64,000 nucleotides of DNA from Atherix ibis (lineage: Eukaryota; Arthropoda; Insecta; Diptera; Athericidae), in assembly GCA_958298945.1 (NCBI GenBank), contig OY282609.1:45289393-45353392 (forward strand), read 5' to 3'. Under the pieces are notes generated by a model. It saw only the letters and a list, made by a program, of their open reading frames with translations. It did not search any database and had not been told where the DNA came from. Numbering within the stretch: the stretch's first letter is position 1; each line of letters opens with the position of its first letter. The translations under genes and the position numbers were made by a program. Of the stretch, positions 13,032-26,464 are shown in pieces.

Positions 13032-14392
13032 GTGCGTTTAAGAGGAATATGAAGTAGTATGTTTAAGAGGATTATGAAGTAGTATGTTTAAGAGGAATAT
13101 GAAGTTGTATGTTTAAGAGGAATATGAAGAGAAATATGCAGTAGTATATTTAAGAGGAAGATGAAGTAGTATGTTTAAGAGGAATATGAAGTAGTATGTT
13201 TAAGAGGAATATGAAGTAATATGTTTAAGAGGAATATCAAGTAGTATGTTTAAGAAGAATATGAAGTAGTATGTTTAAGAGTAATATGAAGTAGTATGTT
13301 TAAGAGGAATATGAAGTAGTACGTTTAAGAGGAATATGAAGTAGTATGTTTAAGAGGATTAATAAGTAGTATGTTTAAGAGGAATATAAAGTAGTATATT
13401 TAAGAAGATATGAAGTATTATATTTAAGAGGAATATGAAGTAGTAAATTTAAGAGCAATATAAAGTAATATATTTAAGAGGCATATGAAGTAGTATATTT
13501 AAGAGGAATATGAAGTAATATATTTAAGAGGAATATGAAGTAGTATGTTTAAGAGGAATATGAAGTAGTATGTTTAAGAGGAATATGAAGTAGTATGTTT
13601 AAGAGGAATATGAAGTAGTATGTTTAAGAGGAATATGAAGTAGTATGTTTGAGAGGAATATGAAGTGGTATGTTTAAGAGGAATATGAAGTAGTATGCTA
13701 AAGAGGAATATGAAGTAGTATGTTTAAGAGGAATATGAAGTAGTATGTTTAAGAGGAATATGAAGTACTATGTTTAAGAGGAATATGAAGTAGTATGTTT
13801 AAGGGGAATATGAATTAGCATGTTTAAGAGGAATATGAAGTAGTATGTTTAAGAGGAATATGAAGTAGTATGCTTAAGAGGAATATGAAGTAGTATGTTT
13901 AAGAGGAATATGCAGTAGTATATTTAAGAGGAATATGAAGTAGTATGTTTAAGAGGAATATGAAGTAGTACGTTTAAGAGGAATATGAAGTAGTATGTTT
14001 AAGAGGATTATGACGTAGTATGTTTAAGAGGAATATGAAGTAGTATGTTTAAGAGGATTATGAAGTAGTATGTTTAAGAGGAATATGAAGTTGTATGTTT
14101 AAGAGGAATATGAAGTAGTATGTTTAGGAGGAATATGAATTAGCATGTTTAAGAGGAATATGAAGTAGTATATTTAAGAGGAATATGAAGTAGTATATTT
14201 AAGAGAAATATGCAGTAGTATATTTAAGAGGAATATGAAATAGTATGTTTAAGAGGAATATGAAGTAGTAAGTTTAAGAGGATTATGCAGTAGTATATTT
14301 AAGAGGAATATGCAGTAGTATATTTAAGAGGAATATGAAGAAGTATGTTTAGGAGGAGTATGAAGTAGTATGTTTAAGAGGATTATGAAGTA
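13032..14392. repeat. 1,361-bp perfect tandem duplication, copy 2
   Basis: Near-identical to 11671-13031. It ends where GTGCG is replaced by GTACG at 14393 and the following unit changes to AAGAAG. Confidence 0.93.
13107..13143. repeat. 37-bp composite unit, copy 4
   Basis: Same 13-bp deletion junction, 1,361 bp after copy 3. Confidence 0.9.
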
Positions 14393-16841
14393 GTACGTTT
14401 AAGAAGAATATGAAGTACTATGTTTAAGAGGATTATGAAGTAGTCTGTTTAAGAGGAATATGAAGTAGTATGCTTAAGAGGAATATGAAGTAATATGTTT
14501 AAGAGGAATATGAAGTAGTATGTTTAAGAGGAATATAAAGTAGTATGTTTAAGAGGAATATGAAATAGTGTGTTTAAGAGGAATATGAAGTAGTACGTTT
14601 AAGAGGAATATGAAGTAGTATGTTTAAGAGGATTATGAAGTAGTCTGTTTAAGAGGAATATGAAGTAGTATGCTTAAGAGGAATATGAAGTAATATGTTT
14701 AAGAGGAATATGAAGTAGTATGTTTAAGAGGAATATGAAGTAGTGCGTTTAAGAGGAATATGAAGTAGTATGTTTAAGAGGATTATGAAGTAGTATGTTT
14801 AAGAGGAATATGAAGTTGTATGTTTAAGAGGAATATGAAGTAGTATGCTTAAGACGAATATGAAGTAGTATGTTTAAGAGGAATATGAAGTAGTATGTTT
14901 AGGAGGAATATGAATTAGCATGTTTAAGAGGAATATGAAGTAGAATATTTAAGAGGAATATGAAGTAGTATGTTTAAGAGAAATATGCAGTAGCATATTT
15001 AAGAGGAATATGAAGAAGTATGTTTAGGAGGACTATGAAGTAGTATGTTTAAGAGGATTATGAAGTAGTATCTTTAAGAGGAATATGAAGTAGTATATTT
15101 AAGAGGAATATGAAGTAGTATGTTTAAGAGAAATATGTAGTAGTATATTTAAGAGGAAGATGAAGTAGTATGTTTAAGAGGAATATGAAGTAGTATGTTT
15201 AAGAGCAATATGAAGTAATATGTTTAAGAGGAATATGAAGTAGTATGTTTAAGAGGAATATGAAGTAGTATGTTTAAGAGTAATATGAAGTAGTATGTTT
15301 AAGAGGAATATGAAGTAGTTTGTTTAAGAGGAATATGAAGTAGTATGTTTAAGAGGATTAATAAGTAGTATGTTTAAGAGGAATATAAAGTAGTATATTT
15401 AAGAAGATATGAAGTATTATATTTAAGAGGAATATGAAGTAGTAAATTTAAGAGCAATATAAAGTAATATATTTAAGAGGCATATGAAGTAGTATATTTA
15501 AGATAAATATGAAGTAATATATTTAAGAGGAATATGAAGTAGTATGTTTAAGAGGAATATGAAGTAGTATGTTTAAGAGGAATATGAAGTAGTATGTTTA
15601 AGAGGAATATGAAGTAGTATGTTTAAGAGGAATATGAAGTAGTATGTTTGAGAGGAATATGAAGTGGTATGTTTAAGAGGAATATGAAGTAGTATGCTTA
15701 AGAGGAATATGAAGTAGTATGTTTAAGAGGAATATGAAGCAGTATGTTTAAGAGGAATATGAAGTACTATGTTTAAGAGGAATATGAAGTAGTATGTTTA
15801 AGGGGAATATGAATTAGCATGTTTAAGAGGAATATGAAGTAGTATGTTTAAGAGGAATATGAAGTAGTATGATTAAGAGTAATATGAAGTAGTATGTTTA
15901 AGAGGAATATGCAGTAGTATATTTAAGAGGAATATGAAGTAGTATGTTTAAGAGGAATATGAAGTAATATGTTTAAGAGGAATATGAAGTAGTATGTTTA
16001 AGAGGAATATGAAGTAGTATGTTTAAGAGGAATATAAAGTAGTATGTTTAAGAGGAATATGAAATAGTGTGTTTAAGAGGAATATGAAGTAGTACGTTTA
16101 AGAGGAATATGAAGTAGTATGTTTAAGAGGATTATGAAGTAGTATGTTTAAGAGGAATATGAAGTAGTATGTTTAAGAGGAATATGAAGTAGTATGTTTT
16201 AGAGGAATATGAAGTAATATGTTTAAGAGGAATATGAAGTAGTATGTTTAGGAGGAATATGAATTAGCATGTTTAAGAGGAATATGAAGTAGTATATTTA
16301 AGAGGAATATGAAGTAGTATATTTAAGAGAAATATGCAGTAGTATACTTAAGAGGAATATGAAGTAGTATGTTTAAGAGGAATATGAAGTAGTAAGTTTA
16401 AGAGGATTATGAAGTAGTATATTTAAGAGGAATATGCAGTAATATATTTAAGAGGAATATGAAGAAGTATGTTTAGGAGGAGTATGAAGTAGTATGTTTA
16501 AGAGGATTATGAAGTAGTATCTTTAAGAGGAATATGAAGTAGTATATTTAAGAGGAATATGAAGTAGTATGTTTAAGAGAAATATGCAGTAGTATATTTA
16601 AGAGGAATATGAAGTAGTATGTTTAAGAGGAATATGAAGTAGTATGTTTTAGAGGAATATGAAGTAATATGTTTAAGAGGAATATGAAGTAGTATGTTTA
16701 AGAGGAATATGAAGTAGTATGTTTAAGAGTAATATGAAGTAGTATGTTTAAGAGGAATATGAAGTAGTACGTTTAAGAGGAATATGAAGTAGTATGTTTA
16801 AGAGGATTAATAAGTAGTATGTTTAAGAGGAATATAAAGTA

Positions 16842-18340
16842 GTATATTTAAGAAGATATGAAGTATTATATTTAAGAGGAATATGAAGTAGTAAATTTAA
16901 GAAGAATATAAAGTAATATATTTAAGAGGCATATGAAGTAGTATATTTAAGAAGAATATGAAGTAATATATTTAAGAGGAATATGAAGTAGTATGTTTAA
17001 GAGCAATATGAAGTAGTATGTTTGAGAGGAATATGAAGTAGTATGTTTAAGAGGAATATGAAGTAGTATGTTTAAGAGGAATATGAAGTAGTATGTTTGA
17101 GAGGAATATGAAGTGGTATGTTTAAGAGGAATATGAAGTAGTATGCTTAAGAGGAATATGAAGTAGTATGTTTAAGAGGAATATGAAGTAGTATGTTTAA
17201 GAGGAATATGAAGTACTATGTTTAAGAGGAATATGAAGTAGTATGTTTAAGGGGAATATGAATTAGCATGTTTAAGAGGAATATGAAGTAGTATGTTCAA
17301 GAGGAATATGAAGTAGTATGTTTAAGAGGAATAAGAAGTAGTATGTTTAAGAGGATTATGAAGTAGTATGTTTAAGAGGAATATGAAGTAGTATATTTAA
17401 GAGGAATGTGAAGTAGTATGTTTAAGAGGAATATGCAGTAGTATATTTAAGAGGAATATGAAGTAGTATGTTTAAGAAGAATATGAAGTAATATGTTTAA
17501 GAAAAATATGAAGTAGTATGTTTAAGAGGAATATGAAGTAGTATGTTTAAGAGGAATATAAAGTAGTATGTTTAAGAGGAATATGAAATAGTGTGTTTAA
17601 GAGGAATATGAAGTAGTACGTTTAAGAGGAATATGAAGTAGTATGTTTAAGAGGATTATGAAGTAGTATGTTTAAGAGGAATATGAAGTAGTATGTTTAA
17701 GAGGAATATGAAGTAGTATGTTTAAGAGGAATATGAAGTAGTATGTTTAAGAGGAATATGAAGTAGTATGTTTAGGAGGAATATGAAATAGCATATTTAA
17801 GAGGAATATGAAGTAGTATATTTAAGAGGAATATGAAGTAGTATATTTAAGAGAAATATGCAGTAGTATATTTAAGAGGAATATGAAGTAGTATGTTTAA
17901 GAGGAATATGAAGTAGTAAGTTTAAGAGGATTATGAAGTAGTATCTTTAAGAGGAATATGAAGTAGTATATTTAAGAGGAATATGAAGTAGTATGTTTAA
18001 GAGAAATATGCAGTAGTATATTTAAGAGGAATATGAAGTAGTATGTTTAAGAGGAATATGAAGTAGTATGTTTAAGAGGAATATGAAGTAATATGTTTAA
18101 GAGGAATATTAAGTAGTATGTTTAAGAGGAATATGAAGTAGTATGTTTAAGAGGAATATAAAGTAGTATGTTTAAGTGGAATATGAAGTAGTATGTTTAA
18201 GAGTAATATGAAGTAGTATGTTTAAGAGGAATATGAAGTAGTACGTTTAAGAGGAATATGAAGTAGTACGTTTAAGAGGAATATGAAGTAGTATGTTTAA
18301 GAGGATTAATAAGTAGTATGTTTAAGAGGAATATAAAGTA
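16842..18340. repeat. 1,499-bp HOR, copy 1
   Basis: From one 24-bp marker unit to the next. Shared private variants include GTAAATTTAAGAAGAATATA (other family-A copies have GAGCAATATA), GTTCAAG (17295 and 18794), AATAAGAAG near 17330 and 18830, and an AAAAATATG unit near 17503 and 19002. Length is 59 units of 25 bp plus one of 24 bp. Confidence 0.92.
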
Positions 18341-19814
18341 GTATATTTAAGAAGATATGAAGTATTATATTTAAGAGGAATATGAAGTAGTAAATTTAAG
18401 AAGAATATAAAGTAATATATTTAAGAGGCATATGAAGTAGTATATTTAAGAGGAATATGAAGTAATATATTTAAGAGGAATATGAAGTAGTATGTTTAAG
18501 AGCAATATGAAGTAGTATGTTTGAGAGGAATATGAAGTAGTATGTTTAAGAGGAATATGAAGTAGTATGTTTAAGAGGAATATGAAGTAGTATGTTTGAG
18601 AGGAATATGAAGTGGTATGTTTAAGAGGAATATGAAGTAGTATGCTTAAGAGGAATATGAAGTAGTATGTTTAAGAGGAATATGAAGTAGTATGTTTAAG
18701 AGGAATATGAAGTACTATGTTTAAGAGGAATATGAAGTAGTATGTTTAAGGGGAATATGAATTAGCATGTTTAAGAGGAATATGAAGTAGTATGTTCAAG
18801 AGGAATATGAAGTAGTATGTTTAAGAGGAATAAGAAGTAGTATGTTTAAGAGGATTATGAAGTAGTATGTTTAAGAGGAATATGAAGTAGTATATTTAAG
18901 AGGAATGTGAAGTAGTATGTTTAAGAGGAATATGCAGTAGTATATTTAAGAGGAATATGAAGTAGTATGTTTAAGAGGAATATGAAGTAATATGTTTAAG
19001 AAAAATATGAAGTAGTATGTTTAAGAGGAATATGAAGTAGTATATTTAAGAGGAATATAAAGTAGTATGTTTAAGAGGAATATGAAATAGTGTGTTTAAG
19101 AGGAATATGAAGTAGTACGTTTAAGAGGAATATGAAGTAGTATGTTTAAGAGGATTATGAAGTAGTATGTTTAAGAGGAATATGAAGTAGTATGTTTAAG
19201 AGGAATATGAAGTAGTATGTTTAAGAGGAATATGAAGTAGTATGTTTAAGAGGAATATGAAGTAGTATGTTTAGGAGGAATATGAAATAGCATATTTAAG
19301 AGGAATATGAAGTAGTATATTTAAGAGGAATATGAAGTAGTATATTTAAGAGAAATATGCAGTAGTATATTTAAGAGGAATATGAAGTAGTATGTTTAAG
19401 AGGAATATGAAGTAGTAAGTTTAAGAGGATTATGAAGTAGTATCTTTAAGAGGAATATGAAGTAGTATATTTAAGAGGAATATGAAGTAGTATGTTTAAG
19501 AGAAATATGCAGTAGTATATTTAAGAGGAATATGAAGTAGTATGTTTAAGAGGAATATGAAGTAGTATGTTTAAGAGGAATATGAAGTAATATGTTTAAG
19601 AGGAATATTAAGTAGTATGTTTAAGAGGAATATGAAGTAGTATGTTTAAGAGGAATATAAAGTAGTATGTTTAAGTGGAATATGAAGTAGTATGTTTAAG
19701 AGTAATATGAAGTAGTATGTTTAAGAGGAATATGAAGTAGTACGTTTAAGAGGAATACGAAGTAGTATGTTTAAGAGGATTAATAAGTAGTATGTTTAAG
19801 AGAAATATAAAGTA
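18341..19814. repeat. 1,499-bp HOR, copy 2 (1,474 bp)
   Basis: Matches 16842-18340 at +1499 with few differences, but is 25 bp shorter because one of two successive GTACG units present near 18240-18285 is missing in the equivalent place near 19740. That is a clean one-unit copy-number difference. Confidence 0.9.
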
Positions 19815-20570
19815 GTATATTTAAGAAGATATGAAGTATTATATTTAAGAGGAATATGAAGTAGTATATTTAAGAGGAATATAAAGTAGTATATTTAAGA
19901 GGCATATGAAGTAGTATATTTAAGAGGAACATGGAATAGTATATTTAAGAGGAATATGAAGTAGTATATTTAAGAGGAATATGAAGTAATATATTTAAGA
20001 GGAATATGAAGTAGTATGTTTAAGAGGAATATGAAGTAGTATGTTTAAGAGGAGTATGAAGTCGTATGTTTAAGAGGAATATGAAGTAGTATGTTTAAGA
20101 GGAATATGAAGTAGTAGGTTTGAGAGGAATATGAAGTAGTATGTTTAAGAGGAATATGAAGTAGTATGTTTAAGAAGAATATGAAGTAGTATGTTTAAGA
20201 GGAATATGAAGTAGTATGTTTAAGAGGAATATGAAGTAGTATGTTTAAGAGGAATATGAAGTAGTATGTTTAAGAGGAATAAGAAGTAGTTTGTTTAAGA
20301 GGAATATGAAGTAGTATGTTTAAGAGGATTATGAAGTAGTATGTTTAAGAGGAATATGAAGTAGTATATTTAAGAGAAATATGAAGTTGTATGTTTAAAA
20401 GAAATATGCAGTAGTATATTTAAGAGGAATATAAAGTAGTATGTTTAAGAGGAATATGAAGTAGTATGTTTAAGAGGAATATGAAGTAATATGTTTAAGA
20501 GGAATATGAAGTAGTATGTTTAAGAGGAATATGAAGTAGTATGTTTAAGAGGAATATGAAGTAGTATGTT

Positions 20571-20820
20571 TAAGAGGAATATGAAGTAGTATGTTTAAAA
20601 GGAATATGAAGTAGTATGTTTAGGAGGAATATGAATTAGCATGTTTAAGAGGAATATGAAGTAGAATGTTTAAGATGAATATGAAGTAGTATGTTTTAGA
20701 GAAATATAAAGTAGTATGTTTAAGAGGAATATGAAGTAGTATGTATAAGAGGAATATGAAGTAGTATGTTTAAGAGGAATAACAAGTAGTATGTTTAAGA
20801 GGAATATGAAGATGTATGTT
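20571..20820. repeat. 250-bp local duplication, copy 1
   Basis: The TTTAAAAGG, TTTAGGAGG, GAATTAGCATG, GTTTTAGAG, TATAAGAGG and AATAACAAG units recur in the same order in the following 225 bp (TTTAAAA unit at 20591 and 20841; AACAAG at 20781 and 21006). Confidence 0.87.
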
Positions 20821-21045
20821 TAAGAGGAATATGAAGTAGTATGTTTAAAAGGAATATGAAGTAGTATGTTTAGGAGGAATATGAATTAGCATGTTTAAGA
20901 TGAATATGAAGTAGTATGTTTTAGAGAAATATAAAGTAGTATGTTTAAGAGGAATATGAAGTAGTATGTATAAGAGGAATATGAAGTAGTATGTTTAAGA
21001 GGAATAACAAGTAGTATGTTTAAGAGGAATATGAAGATGTATGTT
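20821..21045. repeat. 250-bp local duplication, copy 2 (one unit lost)
   Basis: The offset starts at 250 and falls to 225 after the GAATTAGCATG unit, because the GTAGAATG unit of copy 1 is absent. This is a single-unit deletion after the duplication. Confidence 0.85.
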
Positions 21046-21450
21046 TAAGAGGAATATGAAGTAGTACGTTTGAGAGGAATATGAAGTAGTATGTTTAAGA
21101 GGATTATGAAGTAGTATGATTCAGAGGATTATGAAGTAGTATGTTTAAGAGGGATATGAAGTAGTATGTTTAAGAGGATTATGAAGTAGTATGTTTCAGA
21201 GGATTATGAAGTAGTATGTTTAAGAGGAATATGAAATTGTATGTTTAAGAGGAATATGAAGTAGTATGTTTAAGATGAATATGAAGTAGTATGTTTAAGA
21301 GGAATATGAAATAGTATGTTTAAGAAGAATATGAAGTGGTACGTTTAAGAGGAATATGAAGTAGTATGTTTAAGAGGAATATGAAGTAGTATGTTTGAGA
21401 GGAATATGAAGTAGTATGTTTAAGAGGAATATGAAGTAGTATATTTAAGA
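21008..21450. repeat. 2,000-bp offset repeat, copy 1
   Basis: GAAGATG (21033 and 23033), GTACGTTTGAG (21064 and 23064) and the GATTCAGAG unit recur exactly 2,000 bp (80 units) downstream. Further diverged copies of this segment start near 26.22 and 26.82 kb. Confidence 0.87.
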
Positions 21451-23007
21451 GGAATATGAAGTAGTATGGTTAAGAGGAATATGAAGAAGTATGTTTAAGA
21501 GGAATATGAAGTACTATGTTTAAGAGGAATATGAAGTAGTATGTTTAAGGGGAATATGAATTAGCATGTTTAAGAGGAATATGAAGTAGTATGTTTAATA
21601 GGAATATGAAGTAGTATGTTTAAGAGGAATATGAAGTAGTATGTTTAGGAGGAATATGAATTAGAATGTTTAAGAGGAATATGAAGTAGTATGTTTAAGA
21701 GGAATATGAAGTAGTATGTTTTAGAGGAATATAAAGTAGTATGTTTAAGAGGAATATGAAGTAGTATGTTAAAAAGGAATATAAAGCAGTATGTTTAAGA
21801 GGAATATGAAGTAGTATGTTTAAGAGGATTATGAAGTAGTATGTTTAAGAGAAATATAAAGTAGTATATTTAAGAAGAATATGAAGTAGTATGTTTAAGA
21901 GGAATATGAAGTACTATGTTTAAGAGGAATATGAAGTAGTATGTTTAAGGGGAACATGAATTAGCATGTTTAAGAGGAATATGAAGTAGTATGTTAAAGA
22001 GGAATATGAAGTAGTATGTTTAAGAGGAATATGATGTAGTATGTTTAAGAGGAATATGAAGAAGTATGTTTAAGAGGAATATGAAGTAGTATATTTAAGA
22101 GGAATATGAAGAAGTATGTTTAAGAAGAATATAAAGTGGTATTTTTAAGAGGAATATGAAGTAGTATGTTTAAGAGGATTATGAAATAGTGTGTTTAAGA
22201 GGAATATGAAGTAGTATGTTTAAGAGGAATATGTAGTACTATGTTTAAGAGAAATATGAAGTAGTATGTTTAAGGGGAATATGAATTAGCATGTATAAGA
22301 GGAATATGAAGTAGTATGTTTAAGAGGAATATGAAGTAGTATGTTTAAGAGGTATATGAAGTAGTATGTTTAAGAGGAATATGAAGTAGTATGTTTAAGA
22401 GGTATATGAAGTACTCTGTTTAAGAGGAATATGAAGTAGTAAGTTTAAGGGGAATATGAATTAGCATGTTTAAGAGGAATATGAAGTAGTATGTTTAAGA
22501 GGAATATGAAGTAATATGTTTAAGAGGAATATGAAGTAGTATGTTTAAGAGGATTATGAAGTAGTATGTTTAAGAGGAATATGAAGTAGTATATTTAAGA
22601 GGAATATGAAGTAGTATGTTTAAGAGAAATATGCAGTAGTATATTTAAGAGGAATATAAAGTAGTATGTTTAAGAGTAATATGAAGTAGTATGTTTAAGA
22701 GGAATATGAAGTAATATGTTTAAGAGGAATATGAAGTAGTATGTTTAAGAGGAATATGAAGTAGTATGTTTAAGAGGAATATGAAGTAGTATGTTTAAGA
22801 GGAATATGAAGTACTATGTTTAAGAGGAATATGAAGTAGTATGTTTAGGAGGAATATGAATTAGCATGTTTAAGAGGAATATGAAGTAGTATGTTTAAGA
22901 TGAATATGAAGTAGTATGTTTTAGAGGAATATAAAGTAGTATGTTTAAGAGGAATATGAAGTAATATGTTTAAGAGGAATATGAAGTAGTATGTTTAAGA
23001 CGAATAA

Positions 23008-23450
23008 GAAGTAGTATGTTTAAGAGGAATATGAAGATGTATGTTTAAGAGGAATATGAAGTAGTACGTTTGAGAGGAATATGAAGTAGTATGTTTAAGA
23101 GGATTATGAAGTAGTATGATTCAGAGGATTATGAAGTAGTATGTTTAAGAGGCATATGAAGTAGTATGTTTAAGAGGATTATGAAGTAGTATATTTCAGA
23201 GGATTATGAAGTAGTATGTTTAAGAGGAATATGAAATTGTATGTTTAAGAGGAATATGAAGTAGTATGTTTAAGATGAATATGAAGTAGTATGTTTAAGA
23301 GGAATATGAAATAGTATGTTTAAGAGGAATATGAAGTAGTGCGTTTAAGAGGAATATGAAGTAGTATGTTTAAGAGGAATATGAAGTAGTATGTTTGAGA
23401 GGAATATGAAGAAGTATGTTTAAGACGAATATGAAGTAGTATATTTAAGA
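23008..23450. repeat. 2,000-bp offset repeat, copy 2
   Basis: Second copy of 21008-21450, with substitutions such as GGCATATG for GGGATATG and GTGCG for GTACG. It overlaps a local 300-bp duplication. Confidence 0.85.
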
Positions 23451-23460
23451 GGAATATGAA
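23161..23460. repeat. 300-bp tandem duplication, copy 1
   Basis: Twelve units, from GATTATG and TTTCAG units through AAATTG and TTTGAG units, are repeated immediately downstream at +300 with a handful of substitutions. Confidence 0.87.
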
Positions 23461-23760
23461 GTAGTATGTTTAAGAGGATTATGAAGTAGTATGTTTCAGA
23501 GGATTATGAAGTAGTATGTTTAAGAGGAATATGAAATTGTATGTTTAAGAGGAATATGAAGTAGTATGTTTAAGATGAATATGAAGTAATATGTTTAAGA
23601 GGAATATGAAATAGTATGTTTAAGAGGAATATGAACTAGTACGTTTAAGAGGAATATGAAGTAGTATGTTTAAGAGGAATATGAAGTAGTATGTTTGAGA
23701 GGAATATGAAGAAGTATGTTTAAGAGGAATATGAAGTAGTATATTTAAGAGGAATATGAA
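23461..23760. repeat. 300-bp tandem duplication, copy 2
   Basis: Repeats 23161-23460. Differences include GAACTAGTACG near 23634, where copy 1 has GAAGTAGTGCG; this creates an ACTAGT site unusual for the array. Confidence 0.87.
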
Positions 23761-25864
23761 GTAGTATGTTTAAGAGGAATATGAAGTAGTATGTTTAAGA
23801 GGAATATGAAGTACTATGTTTAAGAGGAATATGAAGTAGTATGTTTAAGGGGAATATGAATTAGCATGTTTAAGAGGAATATGAAGTAGTATGTTTAAGA
23901 GGAATATGAAGTAGTATGTTTAAGAGGAATATGAAGTAGTATGTTTAGGAGGAATATGAATTAGAATGTTTAAGAGGAATATGAAGTAGTATGTTTAAGA
24001 GGAATATGAAGTAGTATGTTTTAGAGGAATATAAAGTAGTATGTTTAAGAGGAATATGAAGTAGTATGTTAAAGAGGAATATGAAGCAGTATGTTTAAGA
24101 GGAATATGAAGTAGTATGTTTAAGAGGATTATGAAGTAGTATGTTTAAGAGGAATATGAAGTAGTTTATTTAAGAAGAATATGAAGTAGTATGTTTAAGA
24201 GGAATATGAAGTACTATGTTTAAGAGGAATATGAAGTAGTATGTTTAAGGGGAATATGAATTAGCATGTTTAAGAGGAATATGAAGTAGTATGTTAAAGA
24301 GGAATATGAAGTAGTATGTTTAAGTGGAATATGATGTAGTATGTTTAAGAGGAATATGAAGAAGTATGTTTAAGAGGAATATGAAGTAGTATATTTAAGA
24401 GGAATATGAAGTAGTATGTTTAAGAAGAATATAAAGTAGTATTTTTAAGAGGAATATGAAGTAGTATGTTTAAGGGGAATATGAATTAGCATGTTTAAGA
24501 GGAATATGAAGTAGTATGTTTAAGAGGAATATGAAGTAGTATGTTTAAGAGGAATATGAAGTAGTATGTTTAGGAGGAATATGAATTAGAATGTTTAAGA
24601 GGAATAAAAGTAGTATGTTTAAGAGGAATATGAAGTAGTATGTTTTAGAGGAATATAAAGTAGTATGTTTAAGAGGAATATGAAATAGTATGTTAAAGAG
24701 GAATATAAAGCAGTATGTTTAAGAGGAATATGAAGTAGTATGTTTAAGAGGATTATGAAGTAGTATGTTTAAGAGGAATATAAAGTAGTATGTTTAAGAA
24801 GAATATGAAGTAGTATGTTTAAGAGGAATATGAAGTACCATGTTTAAGAGGAATATGAAGTAGTATGTTTAAGGGGAATATGAATTAGCATGTTTAAGAG
24901 GAATATGAAGTAGTATGTTAAAGAGGAATATGAAGTAGTATGTTTAAGAGGAATATGATGTAGTATGTTTAAGAGGGATATGAAGAAGTATGTTTAAGAG
25001 GAATATGAAGTAGTATATTTAAGAGGAATATGAAGTAGTATGTTTAAGAAGAATATAAAGTAGTATTTTTAAGAGGAATATGAAGTAGTATGTTTAAGAG
25101 GAATATGAAGTAGTATGTTTAAGAGTAATATGAAGTAGTATGTTTAAGAGGAATATGAAGTAGAACGTTTAAGAGGAATATGAAGTAGTATGTATAAGAG
25201 GATTATGAAATAATGTGTTTAAGAGGAATATGAAGTAGTATGTTTAAGAGGAATATGAAGTACTATGTTTAATAGGAATATGAAGTAGTATGTTTAAGGG
25301 GAATATGAATTAGCATGTATAAGAGGAATATGAAGTAGTATGTTTAAGAGGAATATGAAGTAGTATGTTTAAGAGGTATATGAAGTACTCTGTTTAAAAG
25401 GAATATGAAGTAGTAAGTTTAAGGGGAATATGAATTAGCATGTTTAAGAGGAATATGAAGTAGTATGTTTAAGAGGAATATGAAGTAATATGTTTAAGAG
25501 GAATATGAAGTAGTATGTTTAAGAGGATTATGAAGTAGTATGTTTAAGAGGAATATGAAGTAGTATATTTAAGAGGAATATGAAGTAGTATGTTTAAGAG
25601 AAATATGCAGTAGTATATTTAAGAGGAATATAAAGTAGTATGTTTAAGAGGAATATAAAGTAGTATGTTTAAGAGGAATATGAAGTAATATGTTTAAGAG
25701 GAATATGAAGTAGTATGTTTAAGAGGAATATGAAGTAGTATGTTTAAGAGGAATATGAAGTAGTATGTTTAAAAGGAATATGAAGTAGTATGTTTAAGAG
25801 GAATATGAAGTAGTATGTTTAGGAGGAATATGAATTAGCATGTTTAAGAGGAATATGAAGTAAA

Positions 25865-26464
25865 ATGTTTAAGATGAATATGAAGTAGTATGTTTTAGAG
25901 GAATATAAAGTAGTATGTTTAAGAGGAATATGAAGTAGTATGTTAAAGAGGAATATGAAGTAGTATGTTTAAGAGGAATCAGAAGTAGTATGTTTAAGAG
26001 GAATATGAAGATGTATGTTTAAGATGAATATGAAGTAGTATGTTTAGGAGGAATATGAATTAGCATGTTTAAGAGGAATATGAAGTAGAATGTTTAAGAT
26101 GAATATGAAGTAGTATGTTTTAGAGGAATATAAAGTAGTATGTTTAAGAGGAATATGAAGTAGTATGTTTAAGAGGAATAAGAAGTAGTATGTTTAAGAG
26201 GAATAAGAAGTAGTATGTTTAAGAGGAATATGAAGATGTATGTTTAAGATGAATATGAAGTAGTACGTTTGAGAGGAATATGAAGTAGTATGTTTAAGAG
26301 GATTATGAAGTAGTATGATTTAGAGGATTATGAAGTAGTATGTTTAAGAGGCATATGAAGTAGTATGTTAAAGAGGATTATGAAGTAGTATGTTTCAGAG
26401 GAATATGAAGTAGTATGTGTAAGAGGAATATGAAATTGTATGTTTAAGAGGAATATGAAGTAGT
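25865..26464. repeat. 600-bp tandem duplication, copy 1
   Basis: Twenty-four units repeat at exactly +600. From 25865 to 26496 against 26465 to 27096 I found one mismatch (C at 25980, A at 26580). Divergence begins where GTTTTAGAG (26490) faces GTTTAAGAG (27090). Confidence 0.94.

Larger units (their letters stand above)
1..19850. repeat. Zone I: higher-order repeat family A
   Basis: Family A is defined by an ordered block of variant units: a GATTAATAAG unit, an AATATAAAG unit, a 24-bp unit with AAGAAGATATG, a GTATTATATTT unit, a GTAAATTTAAG unit, then a GAGGCATATG unit. The 24-bp unit begins at 651, 1650, 4299, 6160, 8422, 10197, 12033, 13394, 15393, 16842, 18341 and 19815, giving intervals of 999, 2649, 1861, 2262, 1775, 1836, 1361, 1999, 1449, 1499 and 1474 bp. 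Most intervals are multiples of 25 less one, as one 24-bp unit per copy predicts; the departures (1861, 2262, 1836, 1361) coincide with copies carrying a 13-bp deletion or a 26-bp unit. Copy length varies because blocks of whole units have been gained or lost. The right boundary is approximate. Confidence 0.9.
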
